A stretch of DNA of 64,000 nucleotides from Pseudonocardiales bacterium (lineage in GTDB: Bacteria > Actinomycetota > Actinomycetes > Mycobacteriales > Pseudonocardiaceae). Under the pieces are notes generated by a model, which was not told the DNA's origin, made no database searches, and was given only the letters and a program-made list of their open reading frames with translations. The stretch lies in the NCBI GenBank assembly GCA_023252195.1, contig JAHEXI010000011.1, positions 1 to 64,000 on the forward strand, written 5' to 3'. Positions 24,889-34,060 of this stretch are shown piece after piece. Position 1 is the stretch's first letter. Every line of letters starts with the position of its first letter. Made by a program: the position numbers and the translations under genes.

Positions 24889-26388
24889 ATGACCACCCTT
24901 CGCGAGCTTGTCACCGAGCGCGCCGAGACCTCCCCACACCGGTGTTTTCTGTCCGACGCGCGCAGCGAACGGTCGTTCGACTTCGCCATGCTTCGCGCGG
25001 CTGCGGATGCCTGGCGTCGTGAACTCGACGCCGCCGGGGTACCGCCGGGTGCCCGGGTCCTCATCGACGTCGACGATCCGCTGGCATTCTGCGCGGTGCA
25101 CCTCGCGGTGATCGCCGCCGGGCGATGCTCAGTACCCGTAGACCCAGCGGCTCCTGCCGCGCAGGCGCACCGCAGCCGGCGCGCCCTACGACCGTGGCTC
25201 GTCGTCAGCGACCGGGCGGCCATCCGAGACATGCGGGTGAACCCGATGACCGGACTGCCCGCCGATCCAGCAGCTCCTATCCGGGCCGTCGGCGCGTGGG
25301 CAGCGCAGCCGCGGACCGGCGCGGTGGCGCTGCTCACGTCCGGCTCGACCGGCACGCCGAAGACGGTCGTGCTCACCGAGCGCCAGTTGCTGCATGTGGC
25401 GCGGTGCGTCGTCGACCACCACGAGCTGTCCGCGACGGACCGTGGCTTCAACCCGCTGCCGTTGTTCCACATCAACGCCCAAGTCGTCGCGCTGCTCGCC
25501 ACGTTCGTCGCGGGTGGCTCGCTGGTGCTGGACCGGCGGTTCCATCGCACGGGGTTCTGGCAACTCCTGGTGCAACGCAGGATCACCTGGGTCAACGCGG
25601 TGCCGGCCATCCTGTCGATCCTGGCGCTGGACAACGTGCCCGAAGTACCTCCCAGCTTGCGGTTCATCCGGTCGGCTTCGGCGCCGCTGCCGGCGGCGGC
25701 CCGCGACCGGGTGGCCGCGCGCAGCGGTGTTGCCGTGGTGGAGAGCTATGGCATGACCGAGGCGGCCAGCCAGATCACCGCCACCCCGCTGTGCGGTGGC
25801 CACCCGCCGGGTTCAGTCGGCCGGCCCGCCGGGGTGGAGCTGGAGATCGTCGGACCGAACGGGCAGCGGTGCGCGGTGGGTGTGGAGGGCCGGCTCCGCA
25901 TCCGCGGCGAGGGTGTGATCAGCGCATACGCCGAGGGCGTGGCCGCCGAGCGCATCGACGCCACAGGTTGGCTGGACACCGGTGATCTCGGGCGACTCGA
26001 CGCTGACGGGTACCTCTACCTCGCCGGGCGTGGCGATGACGTGGTGAACTGCGGCGGCGAACTGGTCCACCCCAGTGAGGTCGAGGAGGTTCTGCTCGGT
26101 GAGCCGGCGGTGGCCGAGGCCGCCGTCGCCCCTTGTCCGCATGAGGTGCTCGGAGCGGTGCCGGTGGCCTGGATTCGACCGGTCCTGGCGCTGGACGATG
26201 CGCAAGCGGCCAAGCTCGTGAGTCGGCTGCGGTTGCGGTGCGAGCGGCAACTCAGCCGGGCGAAACGCCCGGTGGAGTTCCGGATCGTCGCTGCCCTGCC
26301 GCTGACCGCCACCGGGAAGGTGGCCCGCCGCCGGCTGCGGGAGTTGCTCGTCGACGACGCCAGCCGGTCCGAGGCGGTCTCGCTGTGA
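24889..26388 (+). CDS. Acyl-adenylate ligase (AMP-dependent synthetase)
   Basis: This 499-aa ANL-family enzyme has the P-loop LLTSGSTGTPKTVVL (about 149-163), the substrate-side NPLPLFHINAQVV, VESYGMTEAASQ (about 285), GWLDTGDLGRLDADGYLYL and the catalytic C-terminal lysine in LPLTATGKVARR (about 475). Such enzymes activate an acid as acyl-AMP and transfer it to CoA or a carrier protein. No carrier gene is nearby. It opens a translationally coupled operon with an acyltransferase, ComA and a VOC protein; the acyltransferase start overlaps its stop (GTGA). The exact acid cannot be read from sequence. Confidence 0.88.
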   Translation: MTTLRELVTERAETSPHRCFLSDARSERSFDFAMLRAAADAWRRELDAAGVPPGARVLIDVDDPLAFCAVHLAVIAAGRCSVPVDPAAPAAQAHRSRRALRPWLVVSDRAAIRDMRVNPMTGLPADPAAPIRAVGAWAAQPRTGAVALLTSGSTGTPKTVVLTERQLLHVARCVVDHHELSATDRGFNPLPLFHINAQVVALLATFVAGGSLVLDRRFHRTGFWQLLVQRRITWVNAVPAILSILALDNVPEVPPSLRFIRSASAPLPAAARDRVAARSGVAVVESYGMTEAASQITATPLCGGHPPGSVGRPAGVELEIVGPNGQRCAVGVEGRLRIRGEGVISAYAEGVAAERIDATGWLDTGDLGRLDADGYLYLAGRGDDVVNCGGELVHPSEVEEVLLGEPAVAEAAVAPCPHEVLGAVPVAWIRPVLALDDAQAAKLVSRLRLRCERQLSRAKRPVEFRIVAALPLTATGKVARRRLRELLVDDASRSEAVSL

Positions 26389-27581
26389 CGCGCAGCGGCC
26401 GTTCGGGTCACGTCTATGCGGTGGACCTGCTCCGGGTGCTGACCTTCGCCGCCGTCATCGCGGTGCACACCGTGACGACCGTCAACCCGCCCGATAGCGT
26501 CCCGGCGGGCGGCGCCGCGATGCTGCTGCACTTCACCCGTGAAGCGTTCTTCGCCCTCACCGCGTTCGTGCTCGTACACCGATACCGCGACCAGCTTCCC
26601 ACCGTGCCGTTCTGGCGGCGGAGATTTTTGCTGGTCGGTGCGCCGTACGTGATCTGGTCCGTGATCTACAGCGGGCTGGCGCTGATCACGACGCCGCTGC
26701 CGGCCACCGCGGCACTGTCCCAACTCGGACGCAACCTGCTGACCGGCACGGCCTGGTACCACCTGTACTTCCTGGTCGTGACTATGCAGTTCTATCTGCT
26801 GTTCCCCTTGTTCCTGCGGTCGCTGCGAGGATTCGCGCGACGGCGCGGTGGGCTTTGGTGGCTGCTCGCGATCAGCGCGATCCTGCAAGTCGGTATCGAT
26901 GCCGGTCTACACCTGGTGCACCCGAGCGGGATTGCCGGGAAGCTGTTGGGCTACGACGGGTCCTTCATCGGCAGTTACGAGTTCTACCTGGTGCTCGGCG
27001 GGGTGGCTGCGCTGCACGCCGATCGGGTGCAGGCGTGGGTCCGCGAGCATCCGGCGGTCGTGCTTGGGGCGCTGGTTGTCACCGGTGCCGCGGCCGAGGG
27101 CTGGTATCTGCACTCGGTGCGTGCCGGCAGTTCCCCCGGGACCGCGTCCGACGTGTTCCAGCCGGTGATGGTGCCCTGGTGCCTAGCCGTCATCACGGCG
27201 TTGTTCGCCCTCGGTGTCGCCTGGACGGCGCGGCGGGCAGGCGGCCCGGGGTCGAGGGCCGTCGAGACCGGCTCCGACCGCTCGTTCGGCGTGTTCCTCG
27301 TGCATCCGATGGTGCTGTGGACGTTGACGCTCGGCCCGTTGGCGTGGCTGTCCACGCAGGTGTCCGCGCTGTCCTGCACCGTCATCGCTGTCGCGGTGAC
27401 CGTTGTGGTGTCGCTGCTAGTGATCGAGGTGCTGCGGCACAGCCCGCTGAGCCTGGTGCTCACCGGGAAGCATCGCTCGCTGCCCGGTTCAGCCTTTCCT
27501 TCCACTAGACCGAAGCATTCCGCTAGATCCGATTCTTCCGCCTCGACCCAGCCGATCGGGCTGGGCGCAGGGCGGATGTGA
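26385..27581 (+). CDS. Membrane acyltransferase (acyltransferase-3 family)
   Basis: From GTG 26385 the product is about 398 aa with roughly ten membrane segments. It opens with the family start VYAVDLLRVLTFAAVIAVH, in which the His is the likely catalytic residue. FTREAFFALTAFVLVHRYR, WRRRFLLVGAPYVIW and TAWYHLYFLVVTMQFYLLFP are all typical of acyltransferase-3. These enzymes move acyl groups onto sugars, lipids or other hydroxylated molecules at the membrane. It is coupled to the ligase before it and to ComA after it, so it may acylate a sulfolactate-derived product. The C-terminal 40 residues are polar and unconserved. Confidence 0.88.
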   Translation: MTRSGRSGHVYAVDLLRVLTFAAVIAVHTVTTVNPPDSVPAGGAAMLLHFTREAFFALTAFVLVHRYRDQLPTVPFWRRRFLLVGAPYVIWSVIYSGLALITTPLPATAALSQLGRNLLTGTAWYHLYFLVVTMQFYLLFPLFLRSLRGFARRRGGLWWLLAISAILQVGIDAGLHLVHPSGIAGKLLGYDGSFIGSYEFYLVLGGVAALHADRVQAWVREHPAVVLGALVVTGAAAEGWYLHSVRAGSSPGTASDVFQPVMVPWCLAVITALFALGVAWTARRAGGPGSRAVETGSDRSFGVFLVHPMVLWTLTLGPLAWLSTQVSALSCTVIAVAVTVVVSLLVIEVLRHSPLSLVLTGKHRSLPGSAFPSTRPKHSARSDSSASTQPIGLGAGRM

Positions 27582-27592
27582 GGGAGGTCGTC

Positions 27593-28357
27593 GTGATCGA
27601 CACGCAACTGCGCTTACCGGAGCTCGAGGTCAAACCACGACGGCGTGGGCTCACGATGGTCATCGATCCGGGACTGTTCACCGGCCAATTCGAAGACGCC
27701 ATAGACAGCGTCGGCGAATTCGTGGATTTCGTGAAATTCGGCTGGGGTACCTGCCTGGTCACCAAAGACATCAAACGCAAGATCGACATCTTGCGCAGCG
27801 CCGATATCGATTTCTACTTCGGCGGTACACTGTTCGAGCGCTACGCTCTGGACGGACTCGTGTCGGAGTGGGTGGCGCTGTGCCGTCAGCTGGGTGCTAC
27901 GCACGTCGAGATATCTAACGGCACGATCCCTATCGACAACACTGAGAAAGCACGCTGGGTGGCCCGATTCGCCGACGAGTTCGTCGTCATCAGCGAGGTC
28001 GGTTTCAAGGACATCAGGCGTTCCGATGCGCTGGCATCGGGACGCTGGCTCGCCTTCATTGAGGAGGACTTCGCCGCCGGGGCTTACCTGGTCACTGCTG
28101 AGGCCCGGGAGAGCGGCCGCAGCGGAATCTGCCGGTCCGACGGCCAACCGCGGCACGAGCTGGTCAACGAAATCGTCGGCTCCGGTATCGACCTCGACCG
28201 GCTGCTGTTCGAAGCCCCGAGCAAGGAACTGCAGACCTACTTCCTGCGCCGGATGGGTCCCTCGGTCAACTTGGGCAACGTGCGCGCCGACGACGTGATC
28301 GCACTCGAGACACTACGGCGGGGTCTGCGCTCAGACACCCTACCGGGAGTCTTGTAA
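27593..28357 (+). CDS. comA: Phosphosulfolactate synthase (ComA family)
   Basis: ComA adds sulfite to phosphoenolpyruvate, giving 3-phosphosulfolactate, the first step to coenzyme M in methanogens; Bacillus has a homologue for spore sulfolactate. The 254-aa product is a TIM barrel with all the family boxes: RRGLTMVIDPG, VDFVKFGWGT (about 40-49), FGGTLFE, HVEISNGT, SEVGFKD, EARESGRSGI, LFEAPSKE, SVNLGNV and ALETLRRGLRSDT. The active site looks intact. GTG 27593 with GGGAGG is preferred; GTG 27578 would overlap the acyltransferase stop. No ComB phosphatase or ComC dehydrogenase is nearby, so the product may not be free sulfolactate. The VOC gene follows with an ATG overlap. Confidence 0.92.
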   Translation: MIDTQLRLPELEVKPRRRGLTMVIDPGLFTGQFEDAIDSVGEFVDFVKFGWGTCLVTKDIKRKIDILRSADIDFYFGGTLFERYALDGLVSEWVALCRQLGATHVEISNGTIPIDNTEKARWVARFADEFVVISEVGFKDIRRSDALASGRWLAFIEEDFAAGAYLVTAEARESGRSGICRSDGQPRHELVNEIVGSGIDLDRLLFEAPSKELQTYFLRRMGPSVNLGNVRADDVIALETLRRGLRSDTLPGVL

Positions 28358-28770
28358 TGGATACCGCGGTGAGAGGTACGCCACGCAACGTCTTCCACTT
28401 GGCGATACCCACTCTTGACCTGGAAGCGGCCCGAGGATTCTACGTCGACGGCCTCGGCTGCACGCTGTCCCGGCGCTACGCAGACCGCATCACCCTGAAC
28501 TTCTTCGGCGACCAAGTCGTCTGCCACCTCTCCGACCGCGTCGACACTGCTCCTGAGCTTTATCCGAGACATTTCGGAATGACATTCCGGGATAAGCAGG
28601 ACTGGGATCGGCTGCTCCGCGTGGCCAGAGCCCGCGATCTGCCGTTCTTCGCCGACCCCTTCCGCCGTTTCGACGGCGGACCCGAAGGACACGATTCGTT
28701 CGTGCTGCGAGATCCCTCGAACAACCTGCTGGAGTTCAAGCACTACGACAACCCGACGATGGTCTACTGA
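28357..28770 (+). CDS. VOC-family (glyoxalase/dioxygenase-fold) protein
   Basis: This 137-aa single-chain vicinal-oxygen-chelate protein opens FHLAIPTLDLEAARGFYVDGLGC, continues with LNFFGDQVVCHLS and RHFGMTF, and ends with FVLRDPSNNLLEFKHY. His (FHLAIP), His (RHFGMTF) and Glu (LLEFKHY) are placed for metal binding, so it may be an active metalloenzyme. Its ATG overlaps the comA stop (TAATG). Its task in the putative sulfonate pathway is unknown. The reaction type cannot be chosen from sequence among isomerase, lyase and dioxygenase. Confidence 0.85.
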   Translation: MDTAVRGTPRNVFHLAIPTLDLEAARGFYVDGLGCTLSRRYADRITLNFFGDQVVCHLSDRVDTAPELYPRHFGMTFRDKQDWDRLLRVARARDLPFFADPFRRFDGGPEGHDSFVLRDPSNNLLEFKHYDNPTMVY

Positions 28771-28818
28771 GCTCGTGAGTGGCAAACAGTGTTATAACAC
28801 TGTTTGCCACTCACGAGC
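28771..28818. terminator. 48-bp perfect palindrome between convergent genes
   Basis: The 24-bp arm 28771-28794 is followed directly by its exact complement 28795-28818, with GTTATAAC at the centre. It starts right after the VOC stop and includes the dgt stop codon (28811-28813), so both convergent transcripts would end in the same hairpin. There is no T run. It probably acts as a bidirectional terminator. Confidence 0.8.
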
Positions 28819-30082
28819 ACGCAGCGCGCAGCGCTGCGTGCCATCGCACCGCCTGCGCATCAGTCAAAGCAGCCACCTGGTCCACGACCACCCGCAGCCG
28901 CGCACTGTCGCTGCGGGCGTCGTACCAAGCGGGCAGCAGCGCCGGATCCAACCGAGCCGGTGCCTGCTGGACCAGGGCCGTGCACAGCTCGGCGACCAGC
29001 TCCCGTTGCCGGGCCTGCACGGCCAGCCGCCGGGGATCGCGCATCACAAATCGCAGCGCCACCGCCTTGAGCAGCGCCACCTCGGCAGCAACCTGGTCCG
29101 GTATCACCAGGTGGGCCTGGTAACGCCCCAACGGGGTGGGACCGAACCTGGCCAGCGTCGCCGACACCACAGCGGACACGAACCGCCCGACCAGCTCGCT
29201 GGTCAGCTCCTTCAACGCGACCTGGGCGGCCAGCGAGCCGTCGTATCGCCGCAACGCGCCAAGCACCGGAAGTGCCAGCAGTCCCACCGCCGCGTCCTGC
29301 AACCGAGCGCTGGGCAGCACGCTGAAATGCTTCGCTGTGAGCTCCGCGAGCAGCGCCCGCTCCACCGGATCAGCCAGGGTGTCCAACGAGATGCGGCCGG
29401 CCAGGATGCCGTCCTCGACATCGTGCACCGAGTACGCGACGTCGTCGGCCCAATCCATCACCTGAGCTTCCAGGCATCGCCGCCCGGCGGGCGCACCGTC
29501 TCGCAGCCAGCCGAACACCGCCGCATCGTCGGCGTAGAAGCCGAACTTGCCCGTCCCGCCAGCACGCGGCCAGGGATATTTGACAGTGGCGTCCAGCGAT
29601 GCTCTGGTGAGGTTGAGCCCGTGGCTGCGCCCGGTCTCGGGATCGAGCAGCTTGGGCTCCAGCCGGGTGAGGATTCGGAGCGTCTGCGCATTGCCCTCAA
29701 AACCACCGCACGGCGCGGCGACCTCGTTCAACACCTGCTCGCCGTTATGGCCGAACGGCGGGTGGCCGATGTCGTGGGCCAAGCCCGCGGTCTCCACCAC
29801 GTCCGGATCGCAACCAAGCTCGGTGGCGATGCCTCGGCCGATCTGGGCAACCTCCAGCGAATGGGTCAGCCGGGTCCTGGGAACGTCACCCTCCCCTGGG
29901 CCGACCACCTGGGTCTTGCCTGCAAGCCTGCGCAGCGCCGCGGAGTGCAGTACCCGGGCGCGGTCCCTGGCAAAGGGGTTGCGGCGCTCCGGCCGCGATC
30001 CGGGCAAGGTAGCTCGCTTCGCCGACTCGGGAAGCAGCCGCGCCCAGTCCTGTTCGGTGTAGGGGCAGCCCACCGGGGTCAT
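28811..30082 (-). CDS. dgt: Deoxyguanosinetriphosphate triphosphohydrolase-like protein
   Basis: The 423-aa product carries the HD signature: [34 protein letters not shown], then the metal-binding [15 protein letters not shown] (about 110-125) and [18 protein letters not shown]. It hydrolyses dNTPs to deoxynucleosides and triphosphate, controlling dNTP pools. The length matches the actinobacterial type-2 subfamily. ATG 30082 overlaps the ydcF stop (ATGA). Its stop codon lies in the 48-bp palindrome at 28771-28818. Confidence 0.94.
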   Translation of the reverse strand: MTPVGCPYTEQDWARLLPESAKRATLPGSRPERRNPFARDRARVLHSAALRRLAGKTQVVGPGEGDVPRTRLTHSLEVAQIGRGIATELGCDPDVVETAGLAHDIGHPPFGHNGEQVLNEVAAPCGGFEGNAQTLRILTRLEPKLLDPETGRSHGLNLTRASLDATVKYPWPRAGGTGKFGFYADDAAVFGWLRDGAPAGRRCLEAQVMDWADDVAYSVHDVEDGILAGRISLDTLADPVERALLAELTAKHFSVLPSARLQDAAVGLLALPVLGALRRYDGSLAAQVALKELTSELVGRFVSAVVSATLARFGPTPLGRYQAHLVIPDQVAAEVALLKAVALRFVMRDPRRLAVQARQRELVAELCTALVQQAPARLDPALLPAWYDARSDSARLRVVVDQVAALTDAQAVRWHAALRAACS

Positions 30083-30714
30083 CCCAGATCGGTGCCGTAG
30101 GACTCGGCCGGGGCGTGCGTCAGCCGGTAGTCCAGCAGCGCGGCGCTCTCCCGGACGATGTAGCGGGCCTGGATGGTGCGGGTCGCCACAATCGGACCGC
30201 TTCGGGTCGGCGAGGTCCAGGCAGTCAGTCCGAGGTCGTCTGACATCGTGCGAGACCGCAGCGAGTGCCATGGATCGCTGACGATCACCGCGGTGTGCCA
30301 GCCTGCGGCCGCTGCCCGACCGGCCACCGCGCGCAGGCTCTCCAGGGTGTCGCGACCCTCCCCGATCGGCACCACGGCGCCGGGCGGGATCCCGTAGGAG
30401 GTCAGGTATTTGCGGCCGGCCTGCGCCTCGGTGTAGTTGTCGCCGTCCCGGCGACCACCGACTGTGACGATCACTGGCGCCACCCCGTCGCGCCACAGCC
30501 GCGCGGCGTGGTCGAGCCGGGATCCCAGCACCGCCGACGGTGTCCCGTCGTACTGCGCCGCGCCCAGCACCACCACGACGTCGGCCTTCGCCCGGTCATC
30601 GACCCGGGCCACCTGCCACACTCGGAACACCGTGCCACCCACGATCAGACCACCGACCAGCACCCCGCCGAGAACCAGCCGGATTAGCGCGGACCGGACC
30701 GGCCGGTCACCCAC
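30079..30714 (-). CDS. YdcF/DUF218 family membrane-anchored protein
   Basis: The 211-aa product has one N-terminal membrane helix ([21 protein letters not shown]). The DUF218 domain follows with [49 protein letters not shown], and [16 protein letters not shown]218 proteins such as SanA and YdcF act in envelope integrity and may bind nucleotide-like ligands; the reaction is unknown. GTG 30714 overlaps the XdhC-family stop by 8 bp and its own stop overlaps dgt, making a coupled xdhC-ydcF-dgt unit. Confidence 0.85.
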   Translation of the reverse strand: MGDRPVRSALIRLVLGGVLVGGLIVGGTVFRVWQVARVDDRAKADVVVVLGAAQYDGTPSAVLGSRLDHAARLWRDGVAPVIVTVGGRRDGDNYTEAQAGRKYLTSYGIPPGAVVPIGEGRDTLESLRAVAGRAAAAGWHTAVIVSDPWHSLRSRTMSDDLGLTAWTSPTRSGPIVATRTIQARYIVRESAALLDYRLTHAPAESYGTDLG

Positions 30715-31738
30715 CGATGCGGCCCGCCGCGGTGGCCAGCGGGCCACCGGAACGTCCCCGCCGCACCGCGAGGACCTCCCCGACCACGGACACTGCCGTC
30801 TCCGCCGGCCGGGCCGCCCCGATATCCAGCCCCACCGGTCCATGCAGCCGGGCCAGCTCCACTTCGGTGATTCCGGCGGCCCGTAGCCGGCGGCGCCGAG
30901 TCTCCTGGGTGTGCCGTGACCCGAGGGCACCGCAGAAACCCCGTCCCGACTGCAGCAGCTCCACCAGCACGGCATCGAACGCGGGCTCGTGATCGAGCAG
31001 CACCAGCACATCGACGGCGGTGAACTCCTTTGCGGCGACGCCCGCCCGCTCCAATTCGGTTTCGACGCGCACCGCCCAACCCAGCAACTCACACTGCGCC
31101 GCCAGTGCGGTCCCGATCGCCCCGCGACCCACGATCAGCATCGTGGTGACCGGCACCCACACATCGAGCAGTACCGGCGTCCCCGCGGCGTCGCCCTGCT
31201 CGGTGGCCGTGGCACCGACGCGGGCCAGCTCACGCATTCTGGCTAGCGCGATCTCGTCGGTGTCCGGGCCGCCGAGCGTGCCGACGACATTTTTGAGCCC
31301 AGCGCCAGCCGCCACCAGCACGGCTGACCCGTCGACGGTGGAGGCCAGTGCGCAGGGTTCACCGTCGGCGAGCGCAGCACCCAGCGCTGCAGCGGCCGGT
31401 GCAGGCAGTGGATGGCCCAGCAGCTGGGCGCCGCCGGCGCAGGCGAGGCCGGCGTCGAGCGCGTTGACCTCAGTGACATGACCTTTGGCCGTGCCAGGCG
31501 TCGACACCGCGGAGCTCAGCAACGGCAGCGCGACGGTGTCCATGGTGCCCTCGAATAGGACACCCGCCCGGTCACCGTCGGCGGTGCCGACCAGCAGTTG
31601 TCCGGTGGCGACGGTGCCGAATCCTTGCCGTTGCAGCACCCGCACCACCGCGGCGGACCGGCCCTGCTCAGTCCAGCGGCGCAGTGCGTCACCAGCTTGC
31701 CTGCGCTGACGCGTTTCCTCAGTGTTTTCGGTGTCCAT
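30707..31738 (-). CDS. XdhC/CoxI-family protein
   Basis: The 343-aa product has an N-terminal XdhC_CoxI domain (VVRVLQRQGFGTVATGQLLVG, LACAGGAQLLGHPLP) and a C-terminal Rossmann domain (MLIVGRGAIGTALAAQCELLGW, then FCGALGSRHTQETRRRRL and LHGPVGLDIGA). Family members sulfurate and insert the molybdenum cofactor into xanthine dehydrogenase-type enzymes. No molybdoenzyme gene is in the window, so its client is elsewhere. The start is ATG 31738 (31747 also possible). Its stop overlaps ydcF. Confidence 0.87.
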   Translation of the reverse strand: MDTENTEETRQRRQAGDALRRWTEQGRSAAVVRVLQRQGFGTVATGQLLVGTADGDRAGVLFEGTMDTVALPLLSSAVSTPGTAKGHVTEVNALDAGLACAGGAQLLGHPLPAPAAAALGAALADGEPCALASTVDGSAVLVAAGAGLKNVVGTLGGPDTDEIALARMRELARVGATATEQGDAAGTPVLLDVWVPVTTMLIVGRGAIGTALAAQCELLGWAVRVETELERAGVAAKEFTAVDVLVLLDHEPAFDAVLVELLQSGRGFCGALGSRHTQETRRRRLRAAGITEVELARLHGPVGLDIGAARPAETAVSVVGEVLAVRRGRSGGPLATAAGRIGG

Positions 31739-31758
31739 ACCCACCATGCTCCCAGAAG

Positions 31759-33147
31759 TCAGCAGCCGATCAGGCGAGCCGCGAGATAGGACTCCACCTG
31801 ATCCATCGCAACCCGCTGCTGAGCCATGGTGTCGCGCTCGCGCACCGTCACCGCATGGTCGGTCAGCGAGTCGAAGTCCACCGTCACGCAGAACGGGGTG
31901 CCGATCTCGTCTTGGCGGCGGTAGCGGCGGCCGATGGCGCCCGCGTCGTCGAAGTCGATATTCCAGTGCCGCCGCAGCGTTGCGGCGAGGTCCCGGGCCT
32001 TGGGGGAAAGATCGGCATTGCGCGACAGCGGCAGCACCGCGGCTTTCACCGGCGCGAGGCGCTTGTCCAGCCGCAGCACCACGCGACGGTCCACCCCTCC
32101 CTTGGCATTGGGTGCCTCGTCTTCCGCGTAGGCCTCCAGCAGAAACGCCATCATGGGCCGACCGACGCCCGCGGCCGGCTCGATCACGTAGGGCCGGTAC
32201 CGGGAGTCGGTGGCCTGGTCGTAGTAGGACAGGTCGACTCCGGAATGGTTGGAGTGCGTGGTGAGATCGAAATCGGTGCGGTTGGCGATGCCCTCCAGCT
32301 CGCCCCACTGCTGACCCGAGGAGAAGCCGAACCGGTACTCCACGTCGACGGTCCGCTTGGAGTAATGCGAGAGCTTCTCCTTGGGGTGCTCGTAGTGCCG
32401 CAAATTGTCCCGGTTGATACCCAGATCGGCATACCAGTCGGTGCGGGTATCGATCCAGTACTGGTGCCACTGCTCGTCAGTGCCCGGCTCGACGAAGAAT
32501 TCCATCTCCATCTGCTCGAACTCACGGGTGCGGAAGATGAAGTTGCCCGGCGTGATCTCGTTGCGGAAGCTCTTGCCGATCTGCCCGATACCGAACGGTG
32601 GCTTCTTACGGGACGACATCACGACGTTCTGGAAATTGATGAAAATGCCCTGCGCGGTCTCTGGGCGCAGGTAATACAGGCCGTCCTCGGACTCCACCGG
32701 CCCCAGGTACGTCTTGAGCATCATGTTGAACTCGCGCGGCGCCGTGTATTGGCCGCGGGTACCGCAGTTCGGGCACGGGACGTCCGACAGGTCGTCCTCC
32801 AGCACGTCCTTGCCGGTACGTTCGGCGTAGTCGTCGGCGAGCTGGTCAGCCCGAAACCGCTTGTGACAGCTCTGGCACTCCACAAGCGGGTCGTGAAAGG
32901 CCTGCACGTGGCCCGAGGCGACCCACACCTCGCGGGGCAGGATCACCGACGAGTCCAGGCCCACGACGTCGTCTCGGCCGGTGACCATTGAGCGCCACCA
33001 CTGGCGCTTGACGTTCTCCTTGAGTTCCACACCGAGCGGGCCATAGTCCCAGGCCGAGCGGGTTCCGCCGTAAATCTCCCCACTCGGGAACACGAAGCCA
33101 CGGCGCTTGCACAGGCTGACGACGGTTTCGATGCGATCCGCGGGCAC
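31759..33147 (-). CDS. glyS: Glycyl-tRNA synthetase
   Basis: The 462-aa class II synthetase of the homodimeric type begins [22 protein letters not shown]. It has a Cys4 insertion (CQSCHKRF and CPNCGTRG, about 92-129) and the motifs [32 protein letters not shown] and [16 protein letters not shown]. It has an anticodon-binding C-terminal domain. It charges tRNA-Gly. The length is normal for actinobacteria. In Mycobacterium tuberculosis glyS likewise lies beside the divergent smtB-zur pair, as here. Confidence 0.97.
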   Translation of the reverse strand: MPADRIETVVSLCKRRGFVFPSGEIYGGTRSAWDYGPLGVELKENVKRQWWRSMVTGRDDVVGLDSSVILPREVWVASGHVQAFHDPLVECQSCHKRFRADQLADDYAERTGKDVLEDDLSDVPCPNCGTRGQYTAPREFNMMLKTYLGPVESEDGLYYLRPETAQGIFINFQNVVMSSRKKPPFGIGQIGKSFRNEITPGNFIFRTREFEQMEMEFFVEPGTDEQWHQYWIDTRTDWYADLGINRDNLRHYEHPKEKLSHYSKRTVDVEYRFGFSSGQQWGELEGIANRTDFDLTTHSNHSGVDLSYYDQATDSRYRPYVIEPAAGVGRPMMAFLLEAYAEDEAPNAKGGVDRRVVLRLDKRLAPVKAAVLPLSRNADLSPKARDLAATLRRHWNIDFDDAGAIGRRYRRQDEIGTPFCVTVDFDSLTDHAVTVRERDTMAQQRVAMDQVESYLAARLIGC

Positions 33148-33189
33148 TGGGGATCTCCTGGTGACGGTTGTGGTAGGTGCGTGCCCACA

Positions 33190-33552
33190 TTAGCGATCGT
33201 CGGATTCGAACCCCCGGTCGGCGTCGAGCGCAAGCAGGCTGGCGTGATCGGTCACCGCACCTTCGTCGGCGTCGGCCAGCACCTCGTAGCCACCGGGCTC
33301 GCCAGTCAGCGCCTCGGACAGCAGCGGTACTACGTGTTCGCGGATCTCGAACACCGACAGCGTGCGGCGATAGGCGACCACCGACTCGAACTGCACGACC
33401 AGCACCCACCGGGCGGTGGCGTCCGGGGAGCGGCCCAGCTGACCACCCAGGCAACCCCGCTGAGCGGTCAGCAACGCCAGCGCCCGGCGGGCGCGGGCGA
33501 GAAAGTCCTCCGCCTGGGCAGGGTTGACGACAAATCGGCTGATCAAGATCAC
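33190..33552 (-). CDS. Antibiotic biosynthesis monooxygenase (ABM) family protein
   Basis: From GTG 33552 (GGAGGACGCCC upstream) the product is 120 aa with a ferredoxin-like ABM fold: VILISRFVVNPAQAEDFLARARRALALL, CLGGQLGRSPD, WVLVVQFESVVAYRRTL. ABM-fold proteins range from heme oxygenases to small quinone monooxygenases; no Asn/Trp heme-oxygenase pattern is evident. It sits between glyS and the divergent zinc-sensor genes. Confidence 0.8.
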   Translation of the reverse strand: MILISRFVVNPAQAEDFLARARRALALLTAQRGCLGGQLGRSPDATARWVLVVQFESVVAYRRTLSVFEIREHVVPLLSEALTGEPGGYEVLADADEGAVTDHASLLALDADRGFESDDR

Positions 33553-33685
33553 GGGCGTCCTCCGGCGGTGCTGGGAGGGTGACGTTAGCGAGTCGCCGGG
33601 CGGGTGACGTCGAGCCTGCCGACCAGCGCTTACCATGGCTGGCGGACCGGGATCGAGATCGAGCGGGCGAAGTGAGGCAGGCGGT

Positions 33686-34060
33686 ATGGCGGGTGTCACT
33701 GCAGACGCAGTACCGGAACCGCCCGTCGACGACGAGCATTCGCCGGGCCGGCCGGCTCCCGGCCCGGCGACGATCCGCCCGCGAGCGACCCTGGAGGCGG
33801 CCGGTGAACTGCTACGGGCCCTGTCCGCGCCGGTGCGGATCGCTATCGTGCTGCAGCTGCGTGACAGCGGGCGCTGCGTCCACGAGCTGGTCGACGCGCT
33901 GGGTGTCACCCAACCGTTGATCAGCCAGCACTTACGGGTGCTCAAGTCCGCCGGGGTGGTCGACGGCGAGCGGCACGGCCGGGAGGTCGTCTACCGGCTG
34001 GTCGACGAGCACCTGTCGCACATCGTGCTCGATGCCGTGACCCACGTGGAGGAGGAATGA
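33686..34060 (+). CDS. smtB: ArsR/SmtB-family zinc-type metalloregulator
   Basis: The 124-aa winged-helix repressor has LLRALSAPVRIAIVLQLRDSGRCVHELVDALGVTQPLISQHLRVLKSAGVV. In the last helix the residues D, H (+2), H (+13) and E (+16) in DEHLSHIVLDAVTHVEEE reproduce the alpha-5 zinc site of SmtB. ATG 33686 after GAGGCAGGCGG is chosen. It is translationally coupled to the Fur-family gene (ATGA), as in mycobacteria. When zinc is low it would repress the operon, and zinc releases it so Zur can be made. Confidence 0.92.
   Translation: MAGVTADAVPEPPVDDEHSPGRPAPGPATIRPRATLEAAGELLRALSAPVRIAIVLQLRDSGRCVHELVDALGVTQPLISQHLRVLKSAGVVDGERHGREVVYRLVDEHLSHIVLDAVTHVEEE

Noticed and set aside
28775-30100. 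441-codon plus-strand ORF
   Set aside because: It is antisense to dgt, whose HD motifs are clear; its Gln/Gly/His-rich product matches no family.
31684-32991. 435-codon plus-strand ORF
   Set aside because: It is antisense to glyS; the synthetase motifs make the minus strand the real gene.
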